In this document: positions 9,232 through 16,440 of the stretch, one piece after another | How positions within the stretch are numbered: the stretch's first letter is position 1 | How the letters are laid out: each line of letters starts with the position of its first letter | Source: Streptomyces sp. NBC_01445 | GTDB taxonomy: Bacteria; Actinomycetota; Actinomycetes; Streptomycetales; Streptomycetaceae | DNA: 64,000 bases | Direction: 5' to 3' | NCBI RefSeq assembly: GCF_035918235.1 | Contig: NZ_CP109485.1 | Coordinates: 2,480,001-2,544,000, forward strand | Translations under genes and position numbers: made by a program | Notes under the pieces: generated by a model | The model's input: the letters and a program-made list of their open reading frames with translations, nothing else | Databases searched by the model: none | What the model was told of the DNA's origin: nothing

Positions 9232-10023
9232 CTACGCCTGCGGGCCGCGGTAGCGAGTTGCGGGGGTGGGCTGGTTGCCGCCGGTGAGCAGAGCGGACTC
9301 CGCGGCCAGCAGGGCTTCAAGGGCTGCGGCCTGGTTCTCCAGACCGGGTGCGCACACGGTCTCCCCCAGGCGCAGGCCGGCAAGGCTGGCCGAGGCGACG
9401 TCCTGCGGGGTCATCGCCCAGGGGATGTCGCGGCCGACGCCTTCGTTCCACTCCGTGGCCACGACGCCGGGCAGCAGCAGCTGCGTACGGATGGGCGTGT
9501 CCGCGAGCTCACCTGTGAGGGTCCGGGTGAAGGCGACGGTGGCGGCCTTCGCCGCCGCGTAGAGAGTGCGTCGTGGTGCGCGGGGATCGTTGAGGCCGCC
9601 GCTGAAGGCCAGCAGCGAGGCCACCGTGATGATCGCGCCTTCTCCGGCGGCGAGCATTCCGGCAAGCGCGGCGCGGACCAGCTGAATGGGGGCCACGGCG
9701 TTGAGGGTGAGCAGGCGGTCGATGTCGGCGTGGTCGACGTCGACGAGCGGGGCGTAGCCGCCGGCGCCGGCGTTGCTGACCAGCAGGCGCACGTCCCCCG
9801 CGGCGAGACGGCCGGTGACAGCGGTGATGCCCTCGTGGGTGCCGAGATCGGCGGGCAGCACCTCCACGGCGGCACCCCGGGCGCGGAGCTCCTCTGCGAA
9901 GTCGCCGAGCCGGTCCGCGCGGCGCGCCACCAGGACGAGGTCGTGGTCATCCGCCAGCAGACGGGCGAATTCGGCGCCGATGCCGGAGGAAGCTCCGGTG
10001 ATGAGAGCGATCGTGCGAGTCAT
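9232..10023 (-). CDS. Short-chain dehydrogenase/reductase
   Basis: A 263-residue classical SDR. The nucleotide-binding motif is LITGASSGIG, the NAG motif is VSNAGAGG, and the active-site YxxxK is LYAAAKAA. The start at 10023 (MTRTIALITG) gives the normal distance to the glycine motif; two in-frame starts 15 and 18 bases upstream (ATG, TTG) add only a few residues, and none of the three has a strong ribosome binding site. It diverges from a MarR gene across a short region containing a palindrome, so it is a likely target of that repressor. The substrate cannot be told. Confidence 0.9.
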   Translation of the reverse strand: MTRTIALITGASSGIGAEFARLLADDHDLVLVARRADRLGDFAEELRARGAAVEVLPADLGTHEGITAVTGRLAAGDVRLLVSNAGAGGYAPLVDVDHADIDRLLTLNAVAPIQLVRAALAGMLAAGEGAIITVASLLAFSGGLNDPRAPRRTLYAAAKAATVAFTRTLTGELADTPIRTQLLLPGVVATEWNEGVGRDIPWAMTPQDVASASLAGLRLGETVCAPGLENQAAALEALLAAESALLTGGNQPTPATRYRGPQA

Positions 10024-10055
10024 ACGCCGAGCATGCATCAACCGTTAGCTTAGTG

Positions 10056-10067
10056 TCAAACGCTTGA
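10056..10067. promoter_or_regulatory. Candidate MarR operator
   Basis: The 12-bp dyad TCAAACGCTTGA (arms TCAA/TTGA) lies between the divergent SDR and MarR genes, 11 bp before the MarR start and 33 bp before the SDR start. TCAA-N4-TTGA is a common core for MarR-type operators. The position would allow one regulator to repress both directions. This is inferred from position and symmetry only. Confidence 0.5.
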
Positions 10068-10077
10068 TGGTTATGAA

Positions 10078-10551
10078 GTGTCGTACCCTTGGCAGGTGAT
10101 ACGTGATGACGAGGAGCCTGTGGGGCTCGGCGCGCTTGACCGGGTGACCTGGGCATTGCGCCGCGCGGAACTGGCGGTGCAGACGCTCAAGGAACAGCGG
10201 CTACGTCCGCTGGGCATGGCCGCCGCGCACTACACCCTGCTGATGTCGGTGCACAGCGAACCAGGGCTGGCCGGCGCCGAGTTGGCCCGCCGCCTCAACG
10301 TCACCCCTCAGGCCGTCGCCTCCCTCGTGGCACGCCTGGAGGGCCGCGGCCAGTTGGAGAGGCGCGAGCACCCGCGCCACCGGCACGTGCAGGAACTGCA
10401 CCTCACCGACGCCGGGCGGGAGGCGCTGCGCGCGGCCGACCAGGTAATCGCCGACGTAGAGCGTCACATCACCGAGGGCCTGGGACCGGACCAGAGCGCG
10501 CAGCTACGGACGCTGCTCGACCAGGTGAGCAAGACGGTGCGCAACGCCTGA
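10078..10551 (+). CDS. MarR family transcriptional regulator
   Basis: A 157-residue MarR-type winged-helix regulator. The central part (AAAHYTLLMSVHSEPGLAGAELARRL, then TPQAVASLVARLEGRGQLERREHPRHRH) is the recognition helix and wing with the usual D/H-R-R-H-type tip. The GTG start at 10078 has no ribosome binding site and may be leaderless; an in-frame GTG at 10096 is an alternative. It diverges from the SDR and probably controls it in response to a small aromatic or oxidised ligand, as MarR proteins do; the ligand is unknown. Confidence 0.9.
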   Translation: MSYPWQVIRDDEEPVGLGALDRVTWALRRAELAVQTLKEQRLRPLGMAAAHYTLLMSVHSEPGLAGAELARRLNVTPQAVASLVARLEGRGQLERREHPRHRHVQELHLTDAGREALRAADQVIADVERHITEGLGPDQSAQLRTLLDQVSKTVRNA

Positions 10552-11029
10552 GCTCGTCGGCCGGTCAAGGACAGGCTGGCGCGTCGGTGGCCTAGGCACG
10601 GCGCACGCCGCCCGCTCCCCCGGCGGTCTCGGCGCATCGTATGCCGCCGCCAGCGGGGTTCCAGCCGACCGCGGCACCGGTCGGCCCGCAGCGAAAGCAG
10701 CGACCACTCGCTCGAGGACCAGTCCACCGCCCTCGCCTCAAGGTCGACATCGGCACGGCGATCTCGTCCACGCACGGTCGGTCCGTGCAGGGCGGAACGG
10801 ATCCTGAACGGCGCGCCCTGCCGCCTGAAGCAGGTGGGTGCCGCAGCTTCCAGCGGTCCCCACCACCGCGAGCAACGGGGCAGAGCTTCTCCGCCCTCCG
10901 CTTCCGCCTCGGACGCTCCCTTCTCTCTTCTCACTGCGTCATGCCGTCACGGGCACACCCGCGTCAGGACTCGTGCGTCGGCCGGCCACGGCCATCCGAA
11001 CGAAGTTGCCGGTGCAGTCAGGGGCCCGG
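10552..11029. other. Non-coding stretch, no gene recognised
   Basis: About 480 bp between the MarR stop and the quinone oxidoreductase stop. Open frames exist on both strands, but they are Arg/Ser-rich with no family motif and no convincing start, as expected of high-GC shadow frames. I see no repeat, tRNA or clear hairpin here. Confidence 0.6.
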
Positions 11030-11977
11030 TCACGGGACGAGGACGATCTTCCCCGTCGTATGCCCGGTCATGATCTGCCGATGCGCGGCGGCGGCTTCGC
11101 GCAACGGATGGCTGGCGGCGATCAGGACGCGCAGTCGCCCGGCGCCCGCGGCTTCGGTGAGCTGCAGGCGCGCAGCGGCGCGGACTTCCGTGCCGGGGTC
11201 CGCGCCGGGCCCACCGCCCAGGAGCCTGATGCCGGCTCGGGCCCCGCGTTCGAACGCCGCGACGGTCGCGATGCGGGACCGGTCCGCCACCAGCTCCACC
11301 GAGACGTCCACCGCCTCGTCGGTGCCCACCAGGTCGGCAGCCGCGTCGACTCCCTGCGGTGCCGCCGCGCGCACCCGGTCCGCCAGACCCGGCCCGTACG
11401 CGATCGGAATCGCCCCCAGGTCGCGCAGTACGTCGTGCTTGGCCGGGCTCGCCGTTCCCAGCACCCTGGCTCCGCGCTCGACGGCCAGTTGCACGGCCAT
11501 CAGGCCGACGCCACCCGCCGCGCCGTGGACCAGCACCGAGTCGTTCTCGCGTAGGCCGATCGCTTCGAGAACGTGCACAGCGGTGACGCCCGTGACCATC
11601 AGTCCTCCGGCCTGCCCCCAGGAGAGAGCGGCGGGCTTGGGCACCACCGACGAGGCCGGGACGATGAGTTCGGCGGCGTACGCGCCGGGCGCTCGGTACG
11701 CGATCACCTCGTCGCCGATCTGGATCGGACCGGCGGGGCCGGTCGCGTCGGCACCGACAGCGGTCACCACACCTGCCGCTTCGGCACCGAGCCGCATCGG
11801 CAGGTTCGCCGGATCGGTTCCGAAGGCGCCGCTGTACATTTTGTGGTCGAAAGGGTTGACGCCGACGGCGCGGACCTCGATGCGCACCTGACCCGGCCCG
11901 GGCTCCGCTACGGCGACATCGATCACCGACAGCACCTCGGGACCACCGTAAGCACGCGCTACTACTACTTCGCTCAT
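11030..11977 (-). CDS. Zinc-independent NADPH:quinone oxidoreductase-like protein (MDR family)
   Basis: A 315-residue medium-chain dehydrogenase/reductase of the quinone oxidoreductase group. It begins MSEVVVARAYGGPEVLSVID, has VRIEVRAVGVNPFDHKMYSGAF, lacks the catalytic-zinc Cys/His set of alcohol dehydrogenases, and carries the cofactor loop VLVHGAAGGVGLMAVQLA and VLGTASPAKHDVLRDLGA. The start at 11977 matches family starts; the frame runs 61 codons further upstream without homology. It probably reduces quinones or enones with NADPH. It diverges from the SDR-TetR pair around a perfect 18-bp palindrome, so the TetR protein likely represses it too. Confidence 0.9.
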   Translation of the reverse strand: MSEVVVARAYGGPEVLSVIDVAVAEPGPGQVRIEVRAVGVNPFDHKMYSGAFGTDPANLPMRLGAEAAGVVTAVGADATGPAGPIQIGDEVIAYRAPGAYAAELIVPASSVVPKPAALSWGQAGGLMVTGVTAVHVLEAIGLRENDSVLVHGAAGGVGLMAVQLAVERGARVLGTASPAKHDVLRDLGAIPIAYGPGLADRVRAAAPQGVDAAADLVGTDEAVDVSVELVADRSRIATVAAFERGARAGIRLLGGGPGADPGTEVRAAARLQLTEAAGAGRLRVLIAASHPLREAAAAHRQIMTGHTTGKIVLVP

Positions 11978-12032
11978 GTCAGGGGAGAACGCGGTGCCGG
12001 AAGGCCCGATTCCCCATTGCGGTGACTTTTTT

Positions 12033-12050
12033 GAGCGGAGCGCTCCGCTC
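12033..12050. promoter_or_regulatory. Perfect 18-bp palindrome, candidate TetR operator
   Basis: GAGCGGAGC followed by its exact complement GCTCCGCTC, centred between the quinone oxidoreductase start (11977) and the SDR start (12091). Palindromes with a CGGAGCGCTCCG core are frequent TetR-family operators in actinomycetes. The TetR gene is the third gene of this locus, so autoregulation through the SDR promoter is likely. The binding partner is inferred. Confidence 0.7.
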
Positions 12051-12090
12051 CGATAAGTTGGGCAGCCGATCACCCGACGCGGGAGGACAC

Positions 12091-12849
12091 ATGAACGCCA
12101 TGACCAAACCCACGGCCCTGGTGACCGGCGGCAGCCGGGGAATCGGCGCTGCCACGTCACGGGAACTGGCGGCTCGCGGCTACCGCGTAGCCGTCAACTA
12201 CTTCTCCCGCCGCGAGTCCGCCGACCAGGTGGTCAAGCTCATCGAGGCCGACGGCGGGGAAGCCTTCGCCATACAGGCCGACGTGTACGACCCCACCCAG
12301 GCTGCCGAACTGCTGGAGCGCTCCGCGGTCGACGGGCGCTTGGACGTTCTTGTCTGCAACGCCGGTGCCCGCTTCATTCCCACCCCGGTTCAAGCCCTCG
12401 CCTGGGACGACTTCAGGACGAAGGTGACGGACGAGCTGGCATCCGTCTACACGCTCACCCAACAGACACTGGAACTCATGGGCGCCCAAGGGCGGGGCCG
12501 GATCGTGTATGTCTCCAGCGCCGTGGCCGACGGTCCGCCCGCCCCGGGCATGGCCGCCCACGGCACCGCCAAGGCCGCCCTGAACACCTTCGCCCGCTTC
12601 GTCGCCCACGAGGTAGGCCCGCTAGGCATCACCGTCAACGTCGTGGCACCCGGCTACGTCCGCACCGAGAGCAGCGCGCGTATACCGCAGGAATTCCAAC
12701 AGCGACTGGCTGCGAACACCCCCCTGGGGCGGGTCGCGGAACCGGAGGACGTGGCCCGGGCGATCGCGATGCTCGTCGGTGAGCAAGCCGCCTTCGTCAC
12801 TGGCGAGGTGCTCACCGTCGACGGTGGGTACGGCGTGGCACGCCGGTAG
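12091..12849 (+). CDS. SDR family oxidoreductase with His in place of the catalytic Tyr
   Basis: A 252-residue SDR starting at an ATG with a GGGAGGA ribosome binding site. The cofactor motif is VTGGSRGIG (11-19) and the NAG motif is VCNAGARF. The active-site segment reads AAHGTAKAAL, so the usual Tyr of YxxxK is His157, with Lys161 kept and the Ser pair at 142-143. The C-terminal VTGEVLTVDGGYG is the usual FabG-like ending. The Tyr-to-His change would alter or abolish ordinary carbonyl reduction, so the activity should not be assumed. TetR follows after 16 bp, so the two form an operon. Confidence 0.9.
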   Translation: MNAMTKPTALVTGGSRGIGAATSRELAARGYRVAVNYFSRRESADQVVKLIEADGGEAFAIQADVYDPTQAAELLERSAVDGRLDVLVCNAGARFIPTPVQALAWDDFRTKVTDELASVYTLTQQTLELMGAQGRGRIVYVSSAVADGPPAPGMAAHGTAKAALNTFARFVAHEVGPLGITVNVVAPGYVRTESSARIPQEFQQRLAANTPLGRVAEPEDVARAIAMLVGEQAAFVTGEVLTVDGGYGVARR

Positions 12850-12865
12850 GGGAAAATACCTGTCC

Positions 12866-13531
12866 ATGGGTGACACGCATACCGGCAGACCGCGCGGCCG
12901 CCGGCGGGAGGCGGACCGCAACGACGCCCGCCTCATGCAGGCTGCGCGCGAAGTCTTCGCCGAGCTCGGCTGGGACGCCCCCGTCTCGGAGATCGCCCGC
13001 CGGGCCGGCATCGGCATGGGCAGCCTCTACCGCCGCTATCCCAGCAAGGAGCTGCTGGCCCAGCGGATGCGCGTCATGGGGATGGAACAGCTCGTCGCCC
13101 AGGCCCGCACAGCCCTCGCCGAGGAGCCGGACCCTTGGGCGGCCTTCGCCCGCTTCCTGCGGAACGCGCTCTCGGCCCAGGGTGCAGTCGGTCCGCTGCT
13201 CCCGCTGGTGGGCGGCCGACTGCCGGCCACCGATGAGATCGTGGCCGCCTCCAGCCGGCTCCGGACCGCCCTCGACGACTTGGTGGACGGCGCGCACCGC
13301 GCGGGCGTACTGCGCGCCGACTTCACTTCCGCCGACGTCCCCTTGCTGCTCGAACACCTCACCGCGCGGATCCCCGTCACCGACGAACGCGCCACCACGC
13401 TCCACCTGCGGTACCTGGACCTGATCCTCGCCGGACTGCGCACGTCGACCACCGACGGGCCCACCGCGTTGCTGAGCCCGGCTCCGGACTGGGCAGAACT
13501 CAGCGAGCTGTGGAACGCCTCCGAGGGCTGA
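12866..13531 (+). CDS. TetR family transcriptional regulator
   Basis: A 221-residue TetR repressor. The N-terminal helix-turn-helix is ARLMQAAREVFAELGWDAPVSEIARRAGIGMGSLYRRYPSKELL; the C-terminal ligand domain ends in a helical segment near LDLILAGLR. ATG at 12866 begins the family homology (MGDTHTGRPRGRRREADRN), 16 bp after the SDR stop. Its likely operator is the 18-bp palindrome at 12033-12050, from which it would control both the SDR-TetR operon and the divergent quinone oxidoreductase. The inducer is unknown; a quinone or electrophile would fit the genes. Confidence 0.92.
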   Translation: MGDTHTGRPRGRRREADRNDARLMQAAREVFAELGWDAPVSEIARRAGIGMGSLYRRYPSKELLAQRMRVMGMEQLVAQARTALAEEPDPWAAFARFLRNALSAQGAVGPLLPLVGGRLPATDEIVAASSRLRTALDDLVDGAHRAGVLRADFTSADVPLLLEHLTARIPVTDERATTLHLRYLDLILAGLRTSTTDGPTALLSPAPDWAELSELWNASEG

Positions 13532-13619
13532 GCCCTGCGCTCCCATAATGAATGCAGTGTCCCCGTGCTTTTGCTTCGCCGTTCTGCGCTTTTCCTTCTC
13601 ACTGAGGGATCAACCGGAT

Positions 13620-13642
13620 CCCCGGTGCATTGCGTGCCGGGG
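13620..13642. terminator. Hairpin after the TetR gene
   Basis: CCCCGG and CCGGGG flank an 11-base loop, about 90 bp after the TetR stop, followed by AAAATTTC. Termination of the SDR-TetR transcript is plausible. The rest of 13532-13742 shows no gene. Confidence 0.4.
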
Positions 13643-13742
13643 AAAATTTCTTCCCCCTCACACCGCGTCCTTCCGATGCAATGCTTCATCACGCGGCGAG
13701 CACGACATACGACAAGCCGCGCGACCATGTGCCGTTTCAGGG

Positions 13743-14642
13743 CCTCCGCGGGATGTGCTGCACAGGCTGCGACTGCTGGTCCGGCCGGACACGCTGCTGC
13801 GCTGGCACCGCGACCTGGTCACACGCCGCCTCGCTGCCGCGTCGCGCCCGAAGCGACCAGGCCGGCCTCGCACCGTGCACTCCATTCGCGCTCTGGTCCT
13901 GCGCCTGGCCCGGGAGAATCCCAACTGGGGCTACCGGTGCCTCCACGGCGAACTGCTCATCCTCGGCGTGAAGGTGGCTTCCTCCACCGTATGGGAGATC
14001 CTCAAGGAGGCCGGGATCAACCCAGCGCCCGAACGGAACTCCAGTACCTGGGCAGACTTCCTGCGCTCCCAGGCCGAGGCCGTGCTGGCGTGCGACTTCT
14101 TCGAGACGGTCACCCTGTCCGGGGCGCGGATGTACGTGTTCGCGGTGATCGAGCACAGCACCCGACGGATCCGGATCCTTGGCGCGACCGCGCACCCGAC
14201 CGCTCCCTGGGTGAAGCAGGCCGCAAAGAACCTGGTCATGGACCTCGAAGACGCCAGATCCAAGGCCACGTTCCTGATCCGAGACCGGGACGGCAAGTTC
14301 CCCGAGCTGTTCGACGTCGTCCTGCGAGATGCGGGGATCGAGAGCGTCCTCAGCGGCGTCCGGATGCCACGGATGAACTCGGTCATGGAAAGGTGCGTGC
14401 AGACCTGCCAGCGCGAGCTGCTGGACCGCACGTTGATCTGGAATCAGCGACATCTGCTCCACACCTTGCGCGAATTCGAACGGTTCTACAACTCCCATCA
14501 ACCTCATCAGGACATTGCGAACGCCCACCCGCTACGTCCCCTGCCCGTGACGGTCGCCGATCCGGAGAAGCTCAATCGCCTCGACATACGAAGACGCGAT
14601 CGCCTGGGCGGCATCCTCCACGAGTACCACCACGCCGCCTGA
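13743..14642 (+). pseudogene. 5'-truncated integrase-core transposase, copy B
   Basis: About 300 residues of the same transposase family as copies A and C. Homology begins at PPRDVLHRLRLLVRPDTLLRWHRD and runs to LGGILHEYHHAA. The catalytic core is intact: VLACDFFETVTLSG, LIRDRDGKFPELFD and RMNSVMERCVQ. The first about 70 residues of the family (start MLLSLAYLTVTNLF in copy C) are replaced by unrelated sequence, although the frame is open to 13548. Downstream (TGGATGAGGTTTCCGGCAAGC, near 14650) lies a degenerate right-end repeat like that of copy C. It is probably not functional because its DNA-binding half is gone. Confidence 0.8.
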
Positions 14643-14673
14643 CCTCGATGGATGAGGTTTCCGGCAAGCGCCG

Positions 14674-14739
14674 GGCTACCGCAGGGTGCACGGCGAACTC
14701 GCCACCCTCGGCATCCAAGTCGCCGCCTCCACCATCTGG
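14674..14739 (+). pseudogene. Fragment of a related transposase
   Basis: The 22 codons GYRRVHGELATLG plus IQVAASTIW match the region just before the catalytic core of copies B and C (GYRCLHGELLILG in B, GYRRAHGELTTLG in C). It begins 31 bp after the stop of copy B and stops abruptly at a GC-rich repeat, so it is a leftover of a second element, not part of copy B. Confidence 0.7.
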
Positions 14740-14742
14740 GGC

Positions 14743-14774
14743 GGCGCGGGGAGCGGCGCGGGGAGCGGCGCGGG
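14743..14774. repeat. 12-bp repeat GGCGCGGGGAGC, 2.7 copies
   Basis: Two full and one partial copy of GGCGCGGGGAGC directly after the transposase fragment and about 30 bp before the GH5 stop. It may mark the junction at which the transposase fragment was cut. Confidence 0.85.
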
Positions 14775-14806
14775 CCGACGAGGCCCGCCCCGCTCGCACG
14801 CGACCC

Positions 14807-15844
14807 TCAGTCCCCGACCGCCTCGCCGCGCCCCCACGCCCAGGCGAGCCTGTCCGCACCCGACTGATTGGTGGTGGCCAGCCAGGGGCGGTCCTCGGTG
14901 CCGGTCAGGGTCTGCAGCGAGTACGTGTCGTCGCTGCGCAGGCCGGGCCAGTAGACGGAGCCCATCTTCAGCTCGCGGAAGGTGTCGGTGACGGCCTGGA
15001 GGTAGTTGACGAAGTTGTCGTCCGGGGTCGGCACGTTGTAGTCGAGGCCGGTGGTCATCGGGGAGCCGAACTCGTCCGCGACCGTCCGGCCGGCGCAGTC
15101 GCCGATGCGTTCCTTGAGGTCGGCGACCCACTGGTCGTAGGTGGCGTACGACTTCCAGAAGCCATAGTGGTGCAGCGACAGATAGGTGCCGGCCAGGCGC
15201 GGGTCGGCGCAGACGGAGGTGACGTGGTCGTTGTAGCCGGCGCCGCTGACGAAGACCCGGTCGCGCGGGACGGAGGAGTAGGTGTCCAGCCACTTCGCGG
15301 CCAGGTCGGCCCACTCGGTCTCGGTGTAGCCGTGCGGCTCGTTCATGGGCTCGAAGTAGACCCGCGAGTCGTTCTTGTACGTGTCGACGACTCTGTTCCA
15401 CATGGGCCAGTAGGTGGTGGTGTCGTCGATCAGGCCGTCCTTGCGCTCGCCCGTTCCCTCCCAGTAGGAAACGATCACCTTGAAGCCCTGGTCGGAGGCC
15501 GCGTCGATGACCCCCTGGTAGGAGTCCCAGTAACTGCCGTTCACCGTGTACGGGTTGATGGGAAGCCGGACGGTGTTGGCCCCGAGGTTGGCGCGGAAAG
15601 CCGAGATGATCCGCTTCGCCTTGCTGTACGTCTCGCGGTAGCTGTCGGTGGTCAACAAGCCGGAGAGCTGGAGCTCGTCGTCGGCGAAGTTGTCCCGGGG
15701 GTCGGCCCAGTTGACGCCCTTGAACTGGGTGGTGTCCGCTCGCGGGGCCGCGGTGGCGGGTCCGGCGGAGAGAGCGGCGACGCCGAGAGCGGCCGCCGCG
15801 ACAGCCACGGCGGAGGAGATACGACGGGTTCGGGCCATGCGCAC
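14807..15844 (-). CDS. Secreted glycoside hydrolase family 5 protein
   Basis: A 345-residue secreted GH5 (cellulase-fold) enzyme. The N terminus has Arg residues, a hydrophobic stretch and an Ala-x-Ala exit (SAGPATAAPRA), so the mature protein starts near residue 34. FKGVNWADPRDN opens the barrel; VYFEPMNEPHGY holds the acid/base Glu of the NEP motif, LHHYGFW follows, and VADEFGSPM holds the nucleophile Glu. The GTG at 15844 is favoured because GGGG lies about nine bases upstream; an ATG two codons later is the alternative. It lies next to a dual-domain GH43 gene and behind a LacI-type palindrome, so it probably acts on a plant side-chain or hemicellulose polymer. The exact linkage is not decidable. 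Confidence 0.88.
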   Translation of the reverse strand: MRMARTRRISSAVAVAAAALGVAALSAGPATAAPRADTTQFKGVNWADPRDNFADDELQLSGLLTTDSYRETYSKAKRIISAFRANLGANTVRLPINPYTVNGSYWDSYQGVIDAASDQGFKVIVSYWEGTGERKDGLIDDTTTYWPMWNRVVDTYKNDSRVYFEPMNEPHGYTETEWADLAAKWLDTYSSVPRDRVFVSGAGYNDHVTSVCADPRLAGTYLSLHHYGFWKSYATYDQWVADLKERIGDCAGRTVADEFGSPMTTGLDYNVPTPDDNFVNYLQAVTDTFRELKMGSVYWPGLRSDDTYSLQTLTGTEDRPWLATTNQSGADRLAWAWGRGEAVGD

Positions 15845-15974
15845 GGATATTCCCCTTCAGGAGAGAGCGACTCGGTGAACAGCGGTGCCGCATCGCCGGG
15901 TTGGGCGCGGGAAACGCGCGTACACACGCTGGGACAGGCGTGGGCCCGGCATTGCGGGGAGGCCCGGCCGCTGC

Positions 15975-15994
15975 CGATGTTTACGCAAACATCG
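15975..15994. promoter_or_regulatory. LacI-type palindrome upstream of GH5
   Basis: A perfect dyad: arms CGATGTTT and AAACATCG around the spacer ACGC, 131 bp before the GH5 start. TGTTTACGCAAACA fits operators of LacI-family sugar repressors. No LacI gene is in the window, so the regulator would act from elsewhere. The GH43 gene, 446 bp away in the opposite direction, might share it. Confidence 0.6.
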
Positions 15995-16074
15995 CAGCGC
16001 CGGAATCGTCACATCCGGCCCCTCTGCCGTCAAGGTCTCGTGCAAGGGGGACCGTTGAGAACCGCTCGTTGCTC

Positions 16075-16236
16075 ATGACGCGCGGGCGGCTTGGCGTAGG
16101 GCTGCTCGCCGGGGGACGGGACCGGGGGTTGGTCCGGCTCGCAGGGAAGGTGCGGGCACTCGTGTCAGAGGGGCGCCAACTCGGGCTGAGCGGCGAGGAG
16201 ATCATGGAGATGACGCGGGGCTGGCTAACCCCGTAG
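16075..16236 (+). other. Small ORF, possible C-terminal remnant of a GntR/YtrA-type regulator
   Basis: A 53-codon frame ending LVRLAGKVRALVSEGRQLGLSGEEIMEMTRGW. The final helix pair (alternating hydrophobics, GLS-EEI) resembles the C-terminal end of short GntR-family regulators. No ribosome binding site and no upstream DNA-binding half are present. It may be a relic of a regulator of the neighbouring glycosidase genes, or chance. The rest of 15845-16440 carries the palindrome at 15975 and nothing else that I recognise. Confidence 0.25.
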
Positions 16237-16440
16237 ACCCACCGGAAGGCGTCCCTTATCGATGGCATTCCACTGTTTGCCGTTCGGTATATCGATCAGC
16301 CTTCGAGTTTTCGGACCAATCCGTGTCCAGGACCTTGACCGGGCCCCTGAGGGCTTCTTCACTGGCCAACGCCGACACCACCGCCACCCCCACGAGCTCT
16401 GCCCCCACGGGCTCCCCCCGCACCCCGAGGACCAGTACGT

